A stretch of DNA of 64,000 nucleotides, taken from the NCBI GenBank assembly GCA_033182465.1, contig CP137318.1:4278001-4342000 (forward strand), written 5' to 3'. Both the position numbers and the translations under genes were made by a program. Every line of letters starts with the position of its first letter. Within the stretch, counting starts at the first letter, position 1. The stretch comes from Sanghuangporus weigelae (lineage: Eukaryota; Basidiomycota; Agaricomycetes; Hymenochaetales; Hymenochaetaceae). Below the pieces are notes generated by a model. It was not told where the DNA came from. It saw only the letters and a program-made list of their open reading frames with translations, and made no database searches. Shown piece by piece: positions 46,675-58,580 of the stretch.

Positions 46675-47350
46675 TCAAGCTAATACAACGACTGCAAGAG
46701 CGGCCAACAAAATATGCGAAAAGACGCTAGTACCATATGTCTCGGAAATACTGGAGGACTGCTGTGATTGTCCTGCAATGGATTCAGAATCGGTTGCAGA
46801 ACCAGACGAACAGACTGTCGAGACACTCCTCGAGGAGCTGTTCGCGATGCCCGTTGAGCTCGTCGAGATGCTTGTAGTACACTGTTCGGAACTCGGTGAA
46901 GCGGTAGAAACGGCGGCAGTGATCATGTCAGCAGTACCAGGCGTAGTGAAGCATCCGTGGACGTCAACATACCAGGAGCTACAGTGTCTGCCTCTGTACA
47001 TACTGCGAAAGTATCAGAAAAGCCGCATCCGATGAACTCCGTTACAGATACGCCTTCGTCAGTAGCTTGTAAAACGGCAATTGCACCAGAAGCATTTTCG
47101 ACTATCGTCGCTGCGAGGGAGAATTGTAAGTTCGGATCGAAACATACGTTGTGCCATCCGTTCCCAGACCGATAATATTAATCACACCTGACACAATTTC
47201 GTCATCGTCTGGACTGCAACACCCTCCGAACCATCTACAACACCGAAGGGGAGAACAGTAGTCATCTGCGAGCTGGCATTGCACCTAGATGGTATAATAT
47301 TAAAAGGAAGTATCATTTAAGCAATATGGTGCTCACCAAGAGGAGTTTGT
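46675..47350 (-). pseudogene. GPI-anchored small surface protein, family member C (decayed)
   Basis: In order, the same blocks as members A and B appear, but in different frames: TTVLPFGVVDGSEGVA, VISGVINIIGLGTDGTTYVS, ATIVENASGAIAVLQATDEG, VTEFIGCGFSDTFAVCTEAD, a Ser/Thr-rich stalk, and the tail HILLAALAVVVLA. Several frame changes and no clear signal-peptide ATG make it a probable pseudogene. Confidence 0.7.
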
Positions 47351-48432
47351 ATCGTCAAGGAGAAAGAGGTATGATGGGTATCATAAGAAAACCGTGTCAG
47401 AATTTATACATGATGATCTGCGTTTGTCCTCTTCAACTTGTTCTCAGTAGCCACGAGGATCTCCGTTCTGGACTGTGACTGGATATTGTGCCTAATATAA
47501 AAATATGTATAATTGAGGAGGATACGTCGATCAAGCTGAGATGAATCACCAGAGGCATTTATTTCTACCAGACAACATTTCATGGGACACGTACGGGTAA
47601 CGCGTCAGTGTCATCCCGAAGGAGCGACCGAGATATTAGTCCACGGTCAACGACGGAAAACAACTCGAAAGTGATATATGAGAAAAATGCCCCTGTATCA
47701 TGATGGACTAGGGGAAACTCAAAGACCTTCAAGTCGTAGATCTGTTTATTGAGCCGCCAAAGTGTTTCGTGCCCAAGTCCCATATCACAACAGAACCATA
47801 CAGAGTCACAAAGCCCAAGACCGATTCCGTGCGTTCTCCTTTCCACTTGACTCACCTCGAGCGCCGATTAACCGTATGGCAAAATAATCTGGAGCATTTA
47901 TCCTCCAGGCCCAAGAAGATTCCATGATCCTGAGGTGCGAAGCCAATTGGAAACCACGTTGCATTGGCCCTAGAAGATAAGATCAAGGAATCTGTAGCGA
48001 AAGTCGTCTAGATCGTGGAATTCCTGTCGCACCTGAATAAACAAGCACATGGTTAGTGGAAGTGATGGCCAGAGGCTGCAAAGACTCCGGTGCGCCCGGG
48101 ACAGGCACACCCATTAGAAAATCCCTTGAGTACTTTACCGTGAAGCCATATGCAAAGAGAAGTTCCGCGAGACGAGTTAAGAGGTAACAATGAAAGCCTT
48201 CCTCATGGAGAACAATTTATGCTGTCGTTCATCGGTGTCGCGAACGACTCGAGGGATGTTTAAGGAAAACTTGCGTCTGGCGTAGCCCAGCGCTAAGGAC
48301 ATGCATGGATGAGAGATAAAGGCCGAACAGGGTCTACCAATAGGTGAATTACAAGAGTGGTTCTTATTGTAAATCAAGCTTGCAAGAAATGAGAGACTCG
48401 AATTTTGTTCTTTGTTTTGTTTTTTTGAATTA
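47351..48432. other. 1.1 kb intergenic stretch
   Basis: No gene recognised. The right edge is the left end of MITE copy B. Confidence 0.45.
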
Positions 48433-49104
48433 CAGTCATTAACCGGTCCTTTAAACAGTACCATTCCTTTAAACACCTTACGTTTTCTCACTCAATTCTT
48501 CATCCCTCACCACAAGAAAAATGTTGAAGATGCAAAGTGTATATCTGAATTGATATCCAGATTTTTTAAGTAAATCGGGCAAGTTGTTGGGTCAGGAAAA
48601 ATTAGACACTGGTCAAATTTATGTGAAACCAGTAAACCTCACTCTGATCAAATTGGTCCTGTGCATTTTTCTGTCAACCAATGTGGATTCTGAGTTTATT
48701 AGCTAGTATCACTCTATTATGAGTGTCTTATATTATATTTTCATGGAGGAATATGCTTTCAGTAAATTAATGCAAGCCAAACAAGCAAAAAATGTGACAG
48801 ATGCACAAACCATTTATTTTACATAATGTGATCGACGTTGTTATTGCCAAGTCGGCAAATTAGCCGATATTAGGCGTTTTGTAATGTCACACGGTGTGAA
48901 AAGGAGCCGTATTACGTGACAGTCACCTATAATTTTCTATTGGCCATATCAACTTTTCCTATCTATGTTATGACCGGGAAAAAAATTAGCAGGTGTATCT
49001 CATGGTAGACAATTGGAGTATGCACTCAGTTTTGAGAAAATTGCTGCGTGGTGAGCTACAAAAGTGGATCTGTAATAGGTGTTCAAAGGACCGGTTAATG
49101 ACTG
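48433..49104 (+). mobile_element. Tc1/mariner-like MITE, copy B (672 bp)
   Basis: The same element and orientation as 199-874. The left end CAGTCATTAACCGGTCCTTT is perfectly repeated in inverse at the right end (49085-49104), with TA outside both ends (48431-48432 and 49105-49106). Subterminal CCTTTAAACACC is also present. The two copies differ at many internal positions, so neither insertion is very recent. No transposase is encoded. Confidence 0.87.
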
Positions 49105-49106
49105 TA

Positions 49107-49944
49107 TCCAACACGTGCCACGTACCAGAAATGTACCTTTGATCTACATAGCCAAATATAGATAGTGCCGATCAGCTCGGTCATCGGTAAGCCCCGGACG
49201 ACCGGGTTCAACTTGTTTTCGGACCTGTCCTTCAAGACGCTTTGTTTAAAATACGTACTCTGCAATCTACTCACTTTACACAAGGGAGGAGCTAATGCCC
49301 GCTGATACACGACATCTAAGACTGAATAGAACGCACCGCATATGCATATTCAATTCAACTCTGCTTAGAATACTTTGATCACTCTTCACTTGCCCATCTG
49401 GCATGCCGCTGCCCATGTTTTTAACAACGAGTGAGTGTTTACTGGGTCCAATATTGAGATGCATTACAACAATTACTCCACCGAGGCGCGTCGGTAATGC
49501 AATGAGAACGGAAACCCATTCTCCCTTTTGACATGGTTATCATTCCAGGTCCCAGTTTCATTTGATTATCTCGATTCCCGCCCACCTTTGTTGATCACCC
49601 AGGGTATTCCAAAACGCGTCTTTTTTGACGCCATTGTTACAAAGTCGAGCCTCTTTCTTGTACATAATCCGAGCTGCACTGACATTTGCTGTCTGCGAAG
49701 ACGATTGAACGACATCTCAAACAAAGATGCAGGAACAACGTGGAAGGGAATACTGGCATTCAAAGCGCCTCGGTCGTCAATTCCGTTGCCATCTGATGTC
49801 CGCCTCCTGAGTCAGCGGCTTGCTCAGGCACGATACGTACCTATTCGATCCGCGATCTAATCCCGTTCTTCTCCCACTGGCATTTTAGACGCCATGCTCG
49901 ACATCGCTTGGATTTCCCCTCCGACCATATAGCCTGCGGGCTTC
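49107..49944. other. Intergenic
   Basis: About 840 bp between the MITE and the membrane-protein gene. No gene recognised. Confidence 0.45.
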
Positions 49945-51716
49945 ATGCACAAGTTTACTGCGTTCATGGCTCTTTTCCCTCGTTCTGCTGTTGTTCCTAC
50001 TGCGCCTGGTGCCTCTGATGCTTCGGCAGTTCTGCAGAGCGAGGTTATCGCGTGGTATTTCCTGGTCGCGATCCTCACTCTCTTAGCTTATGATGCAGGT
50101 AAGCGTCGTTCCTCGCGTTCGAAGCATTCGAAGCGAATCTCATTCACATCCCAGCTACGACGATGGATAAGGAGGTCAGAGACGTTTTACTTCTCTATGG
50201 AAAAGGCAAATTTGCTGATAATTACTCAGGTCCAATATTTCTGGGTACGTCATGTGAGCATGAGACCTTCCGAAGATTATATCCTGACGGTACATTCCTC
50301 AAGATAACACCCCTGAAGCCAGTTGCTATCGTCTACTTTGCGGTACGTGGTGAGAAAGGACCGCGTCCGCAAGCCATTTAATAATTGTCCAGAATCGATA
50401 CATCGGGCTACTCGGAGCAATTTCAAATTTATTCAGTGAGCATTAATCATGCTTCATATCTGCGCTTGTCGTAACCAATCATACTTTACAAGTCGATACG
50501 TTTCACGCATCGCTTCCACTGTGAGTTTGACTACCGATCTTTCCATCCGAATCGCTAATAAACTCTCCTAGCTGTGAGCTCAAATAGAAGCGTATTTTAG
50601 GTGGTTGACTGATGTGTTACAGGCAAATTTGCAATATGGTCCCGGAGCTTATCCTGTGAGTACTTCAGAACAGAGAATCCAGCATTCATTGATCGCAAAT
50701 TTAGATTGGGCTACTATTGTTCTGATCGACTGTTCGTCGCTCGATTATGACCCATGACTATTGCGAATGTTATTATTTTAGATATTCTGATGATGAGAGT
50801 TCTGGCACTGTATTCTAAAGGTGATTTTGCCGAGCTATGCAGCAAGATCTTTTATCTCACGCTCCTTATAGGCAGAATATTATCGATCTCTCTCAACTCT
50901 CTTCTCGTCCTGGCAGCGGCTATCAAGCTGTCAATTCTCATTTATATCACTGTGATACAAGAGGGTGAGCGTCTTTGATTGACCCTGTCCTGTCGTGAGT
51001 CTTAACGCACCCATGACAAAGTTGCTGTGTATACTCTTGCAACCAACGTTACTATTTGCGGAGAGAAGAGAAGCGCTGCGATCGGATGGGGCATCGTTGA
51101 CTGGTGCGCAAAGGTGCTGCGTGTCTGGCGTGATCTAATCAAAATGCTGCAGGCTCGCTCCGATGGCATACGGCGTCGTTCTCTTAGCACTAGCGCTTCG
51201 TAAGGCCATGCTCTATTGGAAAATGACGTCGGGTTTCAAGACTTCCCGCCTTGTCAACGTACTCATCCAGGATCAGATCATCTACTTCTTGCTGTAAGCC
51301 AGTCAGTATCCGTCATCTGTAGCGCTTGTCACGACCTGTTTCTAGCGTGGTCCTTTGTTGCATCTTGAACATCATACAATTCAAAATCCATGTGACGAAT
51401 GACGTTTTAGCAGGAATCTTGTCAACACTCGGTTCGCCGTCTCTTCTTTGCATATTAGGAAGTCGGATGTTGTTTAATTTGAAGGAAGCGGGAAATGAAG
51501 ACATCAATGAGAGAGCATCAGTCACGGCGAAATCCATCGGTGCAATAGAATTCATAATGCTGGAAAACGTTTCTACGTGAGTTCCTGAATCGTATATTTG
51601 TATTTCATAGCGCTGTATCTGATTCGCCTTTTTCTTTATATTCCCTCGACAGCGGGAATAACGACACTATTTTTCTTCCTTCGCATTTTGACTCGTTTCT
51701 ACGGTCTCCTGCCTAG
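49945..51716 (+). CDS. DUF6533-type seven-helix membrane protein
   Basis: A gene of about ten small exons, about 330 residues. Reading through the introns: AWYFLVAILTLLAYDA, TTMDKEVQYFW (GTCAGA donor, CTCAG acceptor), ITPLKPVAIVYFANRYIGLL, IDTFHASLPLWLTDVLQANL, WATIVLIDYILMMRVLALYS, GRILSISLNSLLVLAAAIKL, LAPMAYGVVLLALALRKAML, VNVLIQDQIIYFLL, then AGILSTLGSPSLLCILGSRM with FNLKEAGNEDI, and a short tail ending FLRSPA (TAG 51714-51716). The helix-rich pattern with MDKEV, NRYIGLLG and ILMMRVLALY is the Agaricomycete DUF6533 family, GPCR-like in shape and of unknown function. Some splice sites are inferred. A relative lies antisense at 57.7-58.6 kb. Confidence 0.78.
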
Positions 51717-52159
51717 CCCGGAGATCCGGTTCTCGTTGTACTTGTAGTGTAATTCTTGCTGAAGAGTCATGCTTAGCTTTGTGTCCCATGAACGAAACTG
51801 AGTCGTACCTGGCAGAAAAATCGAGTCGAGTCAGTCATCAGATTGCTATCAGATGCCTCAGCCTCGGCGTTCAATTACACCCTCGACAATGGACGATTTT
51901 AAGGACGTCCGCCAATGAGATACGTCGGCTTCAAGTCGCAAGCCAGAGTCATCGGCATCGGACACCACGATATAATTCGACAAGCAGTCGTTTTGTTTTC
52001 CGGCTTACCCGGAAATCGCCGAGAACGTCGGGATCTGCTTGATAATCTACTGTAATCTTATCTCACCTATGACGACCAGCCTCCTTAAACTTTCTACTTA
52101 CAGACAGAAGAATTTCGACACTCTCATGATAAGCCACGCCACTCTTCCCTCCAACCATC
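51717..52159. other. Intergenic
   Basis: About 440 bp; promoter of the F-box gene. Nothing else recognised. Confidence 0.45.
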
Positions 52160-53649
52160 ATGTCGGAGTCTCGCGGAGAACATTCGGAGCTGAAGAATGT
52201 CAGCACGCAACTCCCTGCAGAGCTCTTTTATCCGATCTGCACCTACGTTGCGTCCCGACGCGACTTGCACACGCTAGCAACGGCTTCACGCATCCTGCAG
52301 AGACCATCCGAAAATGCCTTGCATCGAAAGATTGTTTTGGACTCAAGAGATCTTGGCAGGAAATTTACAAGAATACTCAAAGAATGTCCGCGATTTACGA
52401 CACTCGTACGAGAGCTTCAGCTCGAGCGTGCTCCTACTTCTCAGGAAACTGAGAGCGATGACTACTGGAAAGATATGCGGGAGGCCATTGGTAGTCTATC
52501 GGTCCTCGAGAGCCTTTCTATCGAAGATGGGCGAGACGAATCATTATCTTGGGTCCTTTCCTTGCTGCCACCGAATCAACTGAAAATACTACGCTGGGCA
52601 TTTATCATGGACATTGAACTTTTCCACGTTCTTCGGCAGCAGAACAGACTTGAGGAGCTAGCGTGGAAAGGCGGACTCGCTGCTCTTCCAGCGTCGCCGA
52701 TGTCTATCAACCTAGACAATCAAAGTCCTACGCCACAAATCGGAGACAACTCAAATTCTCGATCTTCAGAAACATCCAATTACGATCCGGACAAGTTGCT
52801 CATTCCTGTTATTCAACAATATTTGCCCCCAACCGCCCTTCCGAGCCTCAAATACCTGACCTCAGAGTCTCTAGCGCTTGCCCGCGTCGTCGTCCCTGGC
52901 CGAGCGATAACACACCTATGGGTTCCCGGCTCCACGTTCACTGCGGCTATCGCTTCGCACCTCATCTATCGCCACATTACTTCCGCTTCGGAATCTAATC
53001 TATCAGTGTCTTCATCTGGCTATCCAATACAGCTCGCAGCTTCCCGATTGGAGTTATCTAGCGCACAACGTTCGCAACAGCTCTGTCGAGCAGTTCGTGA
53101 TTTCGCTCACAGCAGAGGTCCAGTGCTGTCTTTAAGAATGGCTTTGGACATGGGGGGCCCGGACGTGATTATAGTCCTCGATTATATTGCTCAATACCTT
53201 CCATATCTCAGATGCCTTGGATTCCTGCCAGGGCATATCCTTGACGACGGATCCACAACAAAATTGGTCGACGAGGTAGGTCCTCTGTCATGCAAAACCG
53301 GACTACTATTATGTAACTGAAAGTATAGAAGCCTGGTAATATACTACCGTCACTCAGGCACCTGCATACAATCTGCTTCTGGTCGGTTCCGACTCGCCGA
53401 GCAGTTTCATTTCTGCAGAATGCGTCCCACTTACCGGCGCTGCGCACTTTAGCGTGCCTCCATTACTCTGCTGCGTTTGAATGGCTTTGTCTTCCCATCA
53501 AAGACGATGACAGGGATTCGTCTAATGCCTTCAGAGGTGGATTGGAATGGAATTACGGAGGAGGAATAGAGGATGGACCTGCTGGTCGTCGGCGTCGAAG
53601 AGCGACTCCTGTCCATGACCCGAGAAATCTCCTGTGGAGGGATATATGA
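52160..53649 (+). CDS. F-box domain protein
   Basis: Two exons (52160-53275 and 53329-53649), about 478 residues. The N-terminal VSTQLPAELFYPICTYVASR and DLHTLATASRILQRP form an F-box-like motif, which would bind Skp1 in an SCF ubiquitin ligase. Leu-rich segments follow (LSVLESLSIEDG, LSLLPPNQLKILRWAF, ALPSLKYLTSESLAL, ILPSLRHLHTICFW, LQNASHLPALRTLACLHYS), spaced like the irregular LRRs of Agaricomycete F-box proteins. These families are expanded and fast-evolving, so the substrate cannot be predicted. The C-terminus is basic (PAGRRRRRATPVHD). The start ATG at 52160 has a good context. Confidence 0.8.
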
Positions 53650-54090
53650 ACCTGTACTACAATAGTATCGTCAGCGATGACGGAACGAATTTGCTGTGTT
53701 CTTGAACTCAATTCTCTGTCACCACTTTCAAGAATTCTCTGATTCAGCAGAACAGTTGATTTGATTGGGAACAATTGCTTAAAGCTATAATTTATTATGC
53801 TGTTTAATACGTCACTTACAAATAATATAATTACAGAACAAAACAGAGCAGATGAATCGTCACGAGAAAGCAGGGAGACAGCACGAAGTAAACAAAAGAC
53901 TCGAGATAATATAATAGCATGATTAACAGTTAAGGTCGGCCTGCGAAATGCTTGTAAGTAAGTTCGACTAATGTAGGCAAGGAAATACGAACAACTCGCC
54001 TTGAAGCTAGTTCCGGAAGAGAAGTCAGTAGTTTGCATGCTCGCGAACGTTAATGTGGATCAAGTTCATAGCATAAGGTAACTTTCTCAC
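53650..54090. other. Intergenic, convergent 3' ends
   Basis: About 440 bp between the F-box and Clr2-domain genes. No gene recognised. Confidence 0.45.
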
Positions 54091-54992
54091 TTAGTCTGAA
54101 AGATCCTCATCGTCTGCACTGGCGGCCTGAAATGCTGTCTGAGTAGCAAGTTAAACATGCTGATACGTCACCTTACTCACCAGTTGTTGTTTATGTAGTT
54201 CGGATACGTGAGATGTACCAACCGTATAATCCTTGGCTGGGATTGTCAGGTTATCCACCCGGGGACGTTTCGTAGCGCGTTTACTCGCGTTTGGATTAAC
54301 TTTTCGCTTATTAACACGTTTGACGTTTACTCCTGGTCTCTTAGGCATCTTTGCATTCTTGGTCGCTGCCTTAAGCCTTCGTGCTATCACGGTTTGAGGG
54401 GTGCGAGAACAGTATCTGCATTCACATGCACCCTTTGGACAGCCAAAAGTTAACCATTTCGCATGCAATGCAAATTCCTGTTACCTTTTCATCAGATAAA
54501 CCGATTAGATGTCAACGACAATACACTCACAGCAGGGGACCTGAAGCCCGCGCCATGGGAACCATTGCCTTTGAAGCCTGATATTTGATTTACTTCAGGA
54601 TAGTAAGACGAAGCCATGATTATCCTCACCATAAAGATAGTAGTCCTGTCTAACCTTCGGCCTTGTGCTCACGTATAATCCATAGCCAGCTGGAAGTTTG
54701 GTCATCTTGAACGTTGAGTTCGATTCTAAATAAACATGAAGCTAGAGACGGTATATTAGACAAAACAAAGCTCACTGAGGCCTGGCCAAAATTTGCCCTC
54801 GTGCATGACATACATAGCTATCGTGTCGCGCCAATAGGCTCGGTGCTCTGGGTCCGCCCATTGAAGTTCTTCGTCGCCACGTACAATGGTCTTTGGAACT
54901 TTGCTTGGGTCAGAATCAGAACCTGTGATCTCAATGTCGGGCGCGTTGGTCATAACCAAGCATTTGGGCTCTCCGGAATAAGGATTTAACAT
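54091..54992 (-). CDS. Small protein with a Clr2 N-terminal-like domain
   Basis: About five exons, roughly 225 residues. Spliced pieces: ELQWADPEHRAYWRDTIAMY, MTKLPAGYGLYVSTRPK, DYYLYG, GAGFRSPAEFALHAKWLTFG and a Cys cluster CPKGACECRYCS, then a basic tail (VNKRKVNPNASKRATKRPR) ending ASADDEDLSD. The order LPAGY, YLYG, FRSPAEF, CECRYC is that of the Clr2 N-terminal domain of cryptic loci regulator 2, a heterochromatin-silencing (SHREC) subunit in fission yeast. The C-terminal Clr2 part is absent, so this is a short stand-alone version. Starts at 54992 or 54953 are both possible. Nuclear by its basic tail; role inferred. Confidence 0.75.
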
Positions 54993-55851
54993 TCTTGACA
55001 AATAAGTACTTGGAACAACGTGGTGATGATGGATGATCTTAAGTTGACGACACAACAGGGCAGAGGGGATAACATGGCAATTGATTATATAACACTGCTG
55101 ACATACCTCTAGGTAAACTGCTCAATATGGAAATCAGAGATTCACATGTCAACGAATTTATTTGAATTTGTTTTATCTGTCCGGCCCCAACGGTTTCGGT
55201 ACGAATGATAAGAAATTTGATTGTTGTACATATTGGTATGTCCGACAGCAATGCAGCATACGAATTTACATGGGGCGATGATACTAGGGACTGATGGGGG
55301 GCGCTACAATCGATGATGCTGATCACAATGAAGGGACAGCGACCCGAACGAGAATCACGGGCGCGGACCCGAAATGAAGCGAGATGAGATGAGTCGAGCG
55401 AATGCGAGAATGGCGGAGACGCGTGGCACCAAATGAAACGAGACGAGACGAAAAGCTGCCGCGACGGGAGCAAATACGAGATCCAGATACAATAAATAGG
55501 GCACAAAGATGTAATGTAGAATATGACAGAACGGAATGAAAGTAAGTTGGCAGATACGATGGGTGCGATGAACGCCGAAGAGACTCAGTACGGACAAAGA
55601 CACGTCCGATGCGAGTAAGGAGACATGTCTTTCGGAGCTAAGGACAGGTCGGAGTGATAGCCGTATTGTGGAGGCGCGCCACCGATGTCTAGCGGTCTGG
55701 AACGTCAAATCAAACAGGGAAAACACCGTGAAAGGCACTGGGCGTTGCCACCATCAAAACGTTAGCGCGAAACTCTCTCGAATGAGTAACGTGAAACGCG
55801 CACAGTAGAAGAAATGACAGCATCGCTTCTCCCGAGCGAGTCAAGCCTTCA
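54993..55851. other. Intergenic, purine-rich plus strand
   Basis: About 860 bp. 55360-55640 is rich in GA-type words (GAGATGAGATGAGTCGAGCG, GAGACGAGACGA) but has no clear repeat unit. No gene recognised. Confidence 0.4.
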
Positions 55852-56058
55852 CTATAGTGGTGTGAGCCCTAATGGGCTAAGGATGGGAGCGAGTACGTCG
55901 GGGGCGTATCGATGTACTGCGAGCGCAGCACCTGCGCTGATGAGGACGAGTGCGAGAGCGATTCTTCGCGAAGGGTGTACGTTTGAGCCGTGATAGGATT
56001 CATACGGCTGGTACGAGAAGTCCGGGTGGACGTAGACGTTGAAGGGGCGCATGGCCAT
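55852..56058 (-). CDS. Possible small single-pass membrane protein
   Basis: 68 codons from ATG 56058: MAMRPFNVYVHPDFSYQP, then ALALVLISAGAALAV as a likely membrane segment near the C-terminus, ending LSPLGLTPL. Codon use is regular and GC-rich compared with the flanks. An open stretch upstream (56534-56280, minus) with a GTAGGT donor could be an additional exon. No family recognised. Confidence 0.35.
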   Translation of the reverse strand: MAMRPFNVYVHPDFSYQPYESYHGSNVHPSRRIALALVLISAGAALAVHRYAPDVLAPILSPLGLTPL

Positions 56059-57699
56059 CTGGTAGGACGAGCCGGATTTATTAAAAACTTGTCGTGGAGG
56101 AAGCAACGAAGAGGCGGAAGCAAGCGAGGGACCGAAGGAGTAACGGAGAGCTGCGCTGCTGGGGATCTTATATATGGTATGGATACGGAACCCGGATCAA
56201 GACCGGACCTATTGAGTCAACTGAATGAGTTTGGTGAGCCTGAGGCGTTTGCGTGTTGAGATTTGTTGGGGAGCGGACCTACCGGTGTCGTCGTCAGCGT
56301 CGGCGTTGAATGCAGAAATACCCAGACGAAACTGACACGGCCACAGAGCTTGTCAGCCTCCGATCTGATTTTGTATTGTTCGGTTGATTGGAATTTTGAT
56401 GATGCTCCAGAAAAAGCGAGTGCCGGATGCGACGAGAGCGATTTCGCTGGGGATTGAGGCTGTTGCGATGTGTGCTTTTGGCTGTCTGGGGATGGAGGAC
56501 GGTACGCACGAGGATAGATAGGAGTCAGAGCCAAGTTGAGTTGACAAAATCACTATTATATACAAAAGTCCCTGACTCGGACTCAAAAATGAACAATTCT
56601 GAACACGTGCGCGCTCTTGTCCACGCACGCACTTCCGCATGTCCTTGAAGTTGTTGAATGTAACTCACACAACATTCGATTCGTCAGGCTAACGGCTCTC
56701 GCTGAAACATATAGCGAGCAGTTGGCGTAAGTCCAGTACCAGTACTCTACTACTGATCCCATCCCAACTCTCTGATATCCGAATTCTGGATTTCAATCTC
56801 TCGTCGGACCAAGATCTAGATTGTCCTTCAAATTCTTCCGCTTTCTCGAATTCTTCGCCGCCACCTGGTCCGTCAGCGCTTCGACCGCCTGGTCTCTGTA
56901 CGTCACTTTGCCATCAGGTCGACATATGACTACTGTAGATTCCTCCTGACTTTCACATGCCAAGTCTCTCAGTCTGCCTATCCGTGTTTCTCGCACACCT
57001 CAAGACATGATGTACTAATTTCTCGCATCTCCATCGTCCAATTGTCTAAGGAAAGCATATGCTGAATCCTTGACGTGCATGCACCGTCGCTATGCGTTGG
57101 CACCTCCGCCTTCTTGTCTACCCACCACGTCATTCTTACACGAGCTTTCTCTATGTCACTATTCCTCAACGACACCTTTTGGGACCGCTTCGTCTTTGGC
57201 TGAAGATACTTTTCCAATTAGGCGACGATGTGAAGCATCCGGATATCCGATCGATTAGTCCACTTTAGGGACGAACCTTAACGAATGGGCTTTTAACAAT
57301 CCGGATGACAAATTATGACACTCGTCTTCTAAATAAGGTCGCATCGACGACATTTTTATTGCCGCCCGATCCCTCATCAAAGACTTTCCAGATAGGCTTG
57401 CTCCGATGTTATCGATACGAAAGCTCCTTGAACAGCCTTGAACCGGCTTCCCCATTGTACTCAATCCCTATCTTTGCAGCATGCACGGAGGGTGTTTACG
57501 TTTATGATACGTATTCCCCTGAGGTATTGCCGATATAAACGTGGTCTCGCCTCAGATGACTGATTGGATTTTCAGCTTTAGAAAGTCATAAATATAAGTA
57601 TTTGCAACTGATTAGAGACCCAGTTCCGCTGCATTGGCGATAAATAGCCGTCTATCATCATCCAGCTACGTAAACATCAAGATACGAGCAAACTGCAAA
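56059..57699. other. 1.6 kb stretch with unassigned open frames
   Basis: Minus-strand open segments at 57217-56978 (SDIEKARVRMTWWVDKKAEV) and 56996-56793 (TVVICRPDGKVTYRDQAVEA, then KNSRKRKNLKDNL) may be exons of one small gene, but no start, splice path or family could be established. Confidence 0.35.
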
Positions 57700-58580
57700 T
57701 ACAACATGAACACAAACTATAATGATTCCGATTTCCCTTTAAGCATGGAGTTTACGAACAGAGTAAAGGTATAGGCTGCTTCGAAGCTTCTGTAAATGGA
57801 CATATTCAATCGTGGCACTCGATTCCGACGATTACGCTGAGTTTTCGGTGAGGTCCCGGTTTCCTGCTTCCTTAAATAAAATAACATATGGCTTGCTACG
57901 ACGCAAAGTAACGACGGGCACCCGAGAGTCGACAGGATTCCAGCCAAGATTTTATTCGTCACATGGATTTTGAACTGCAGGATGTTTAGGATGCAGCACG
58001 CTACAAACCTGTTGGTATGTTCGGATGATCGAGCCAGTGTTTGACGTAGAAAGAAAGCTTACATTAAGAAGCAGATGATTTGATCGTGAATTAGGCCTTG
58101 AAAAGCCGCGAACCACTGAATCCGGCTGAAAATCTCTGATACAACATGGGTTTGCAGAGAGCTAGGGCGGGTCAAACAACGCCATATGCCATTGGAATAG
58201 GCCTATCCGCGCATGTGGAATCAGCCAGTTTCAAGACACGTCGGAAATTGCTTTACATACCAGTCAGTGACGGCCGGCCGATCCGATTGCAGCATCCTTC
58301 CTTTCACCGCAGATTGTCTCATCTTCGGCAAGCTTGTATATTGCAATTGCAATTTGATTCTTGGGTTCAGACGATGACGTAAGCGCCAATGGAGGAAATT
58401 GAACATACTGTCCTGCACCCATGTTATATAGCCAATCTGGATGCCGCCACCAACACCAGAAAAGATGTCAAATACATGGTCATAAGTTTCTTTGAGCCCA
58501 AGACAAACTTGGTTGGCATTTCTTTGTCAGATTTCCACACGTCAGTTGCCTTTCGAATACAGCGCAAGGACTCTCATCAT
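57700..58580 (-). pseudogene. Decayed DUF6533-type membrane protein
   Basis: The C-terminal half resembles the gene at 49945-51716: IPMAYGVV, QGLIHDQIICFLM, FKIHVTNKILAGILSTLG and CPSLLCVVASHMLFYL, followed by a frame change into KEAGNRDLTENSA. The N-terminal helices cannot be found upstream. Truncated and frameshifted, so probably dead. Confidence 0.7.

Noticed and set aside
197-49106. The two MITE copies as ends of a composite transposon
   Set aside because: They are 48 kb apart with many conserved host genes between, each has its own TA duplication, and the sequence divergence suggests independent insertions.
49945-51716. Calling the DUF6533-type gene a pseudogene
   Set aside because: Apparent frame breaks disappear when small introns with GTCAGA, GTTCGT and similar donors are allowed, and the resulting protein follows the family order.
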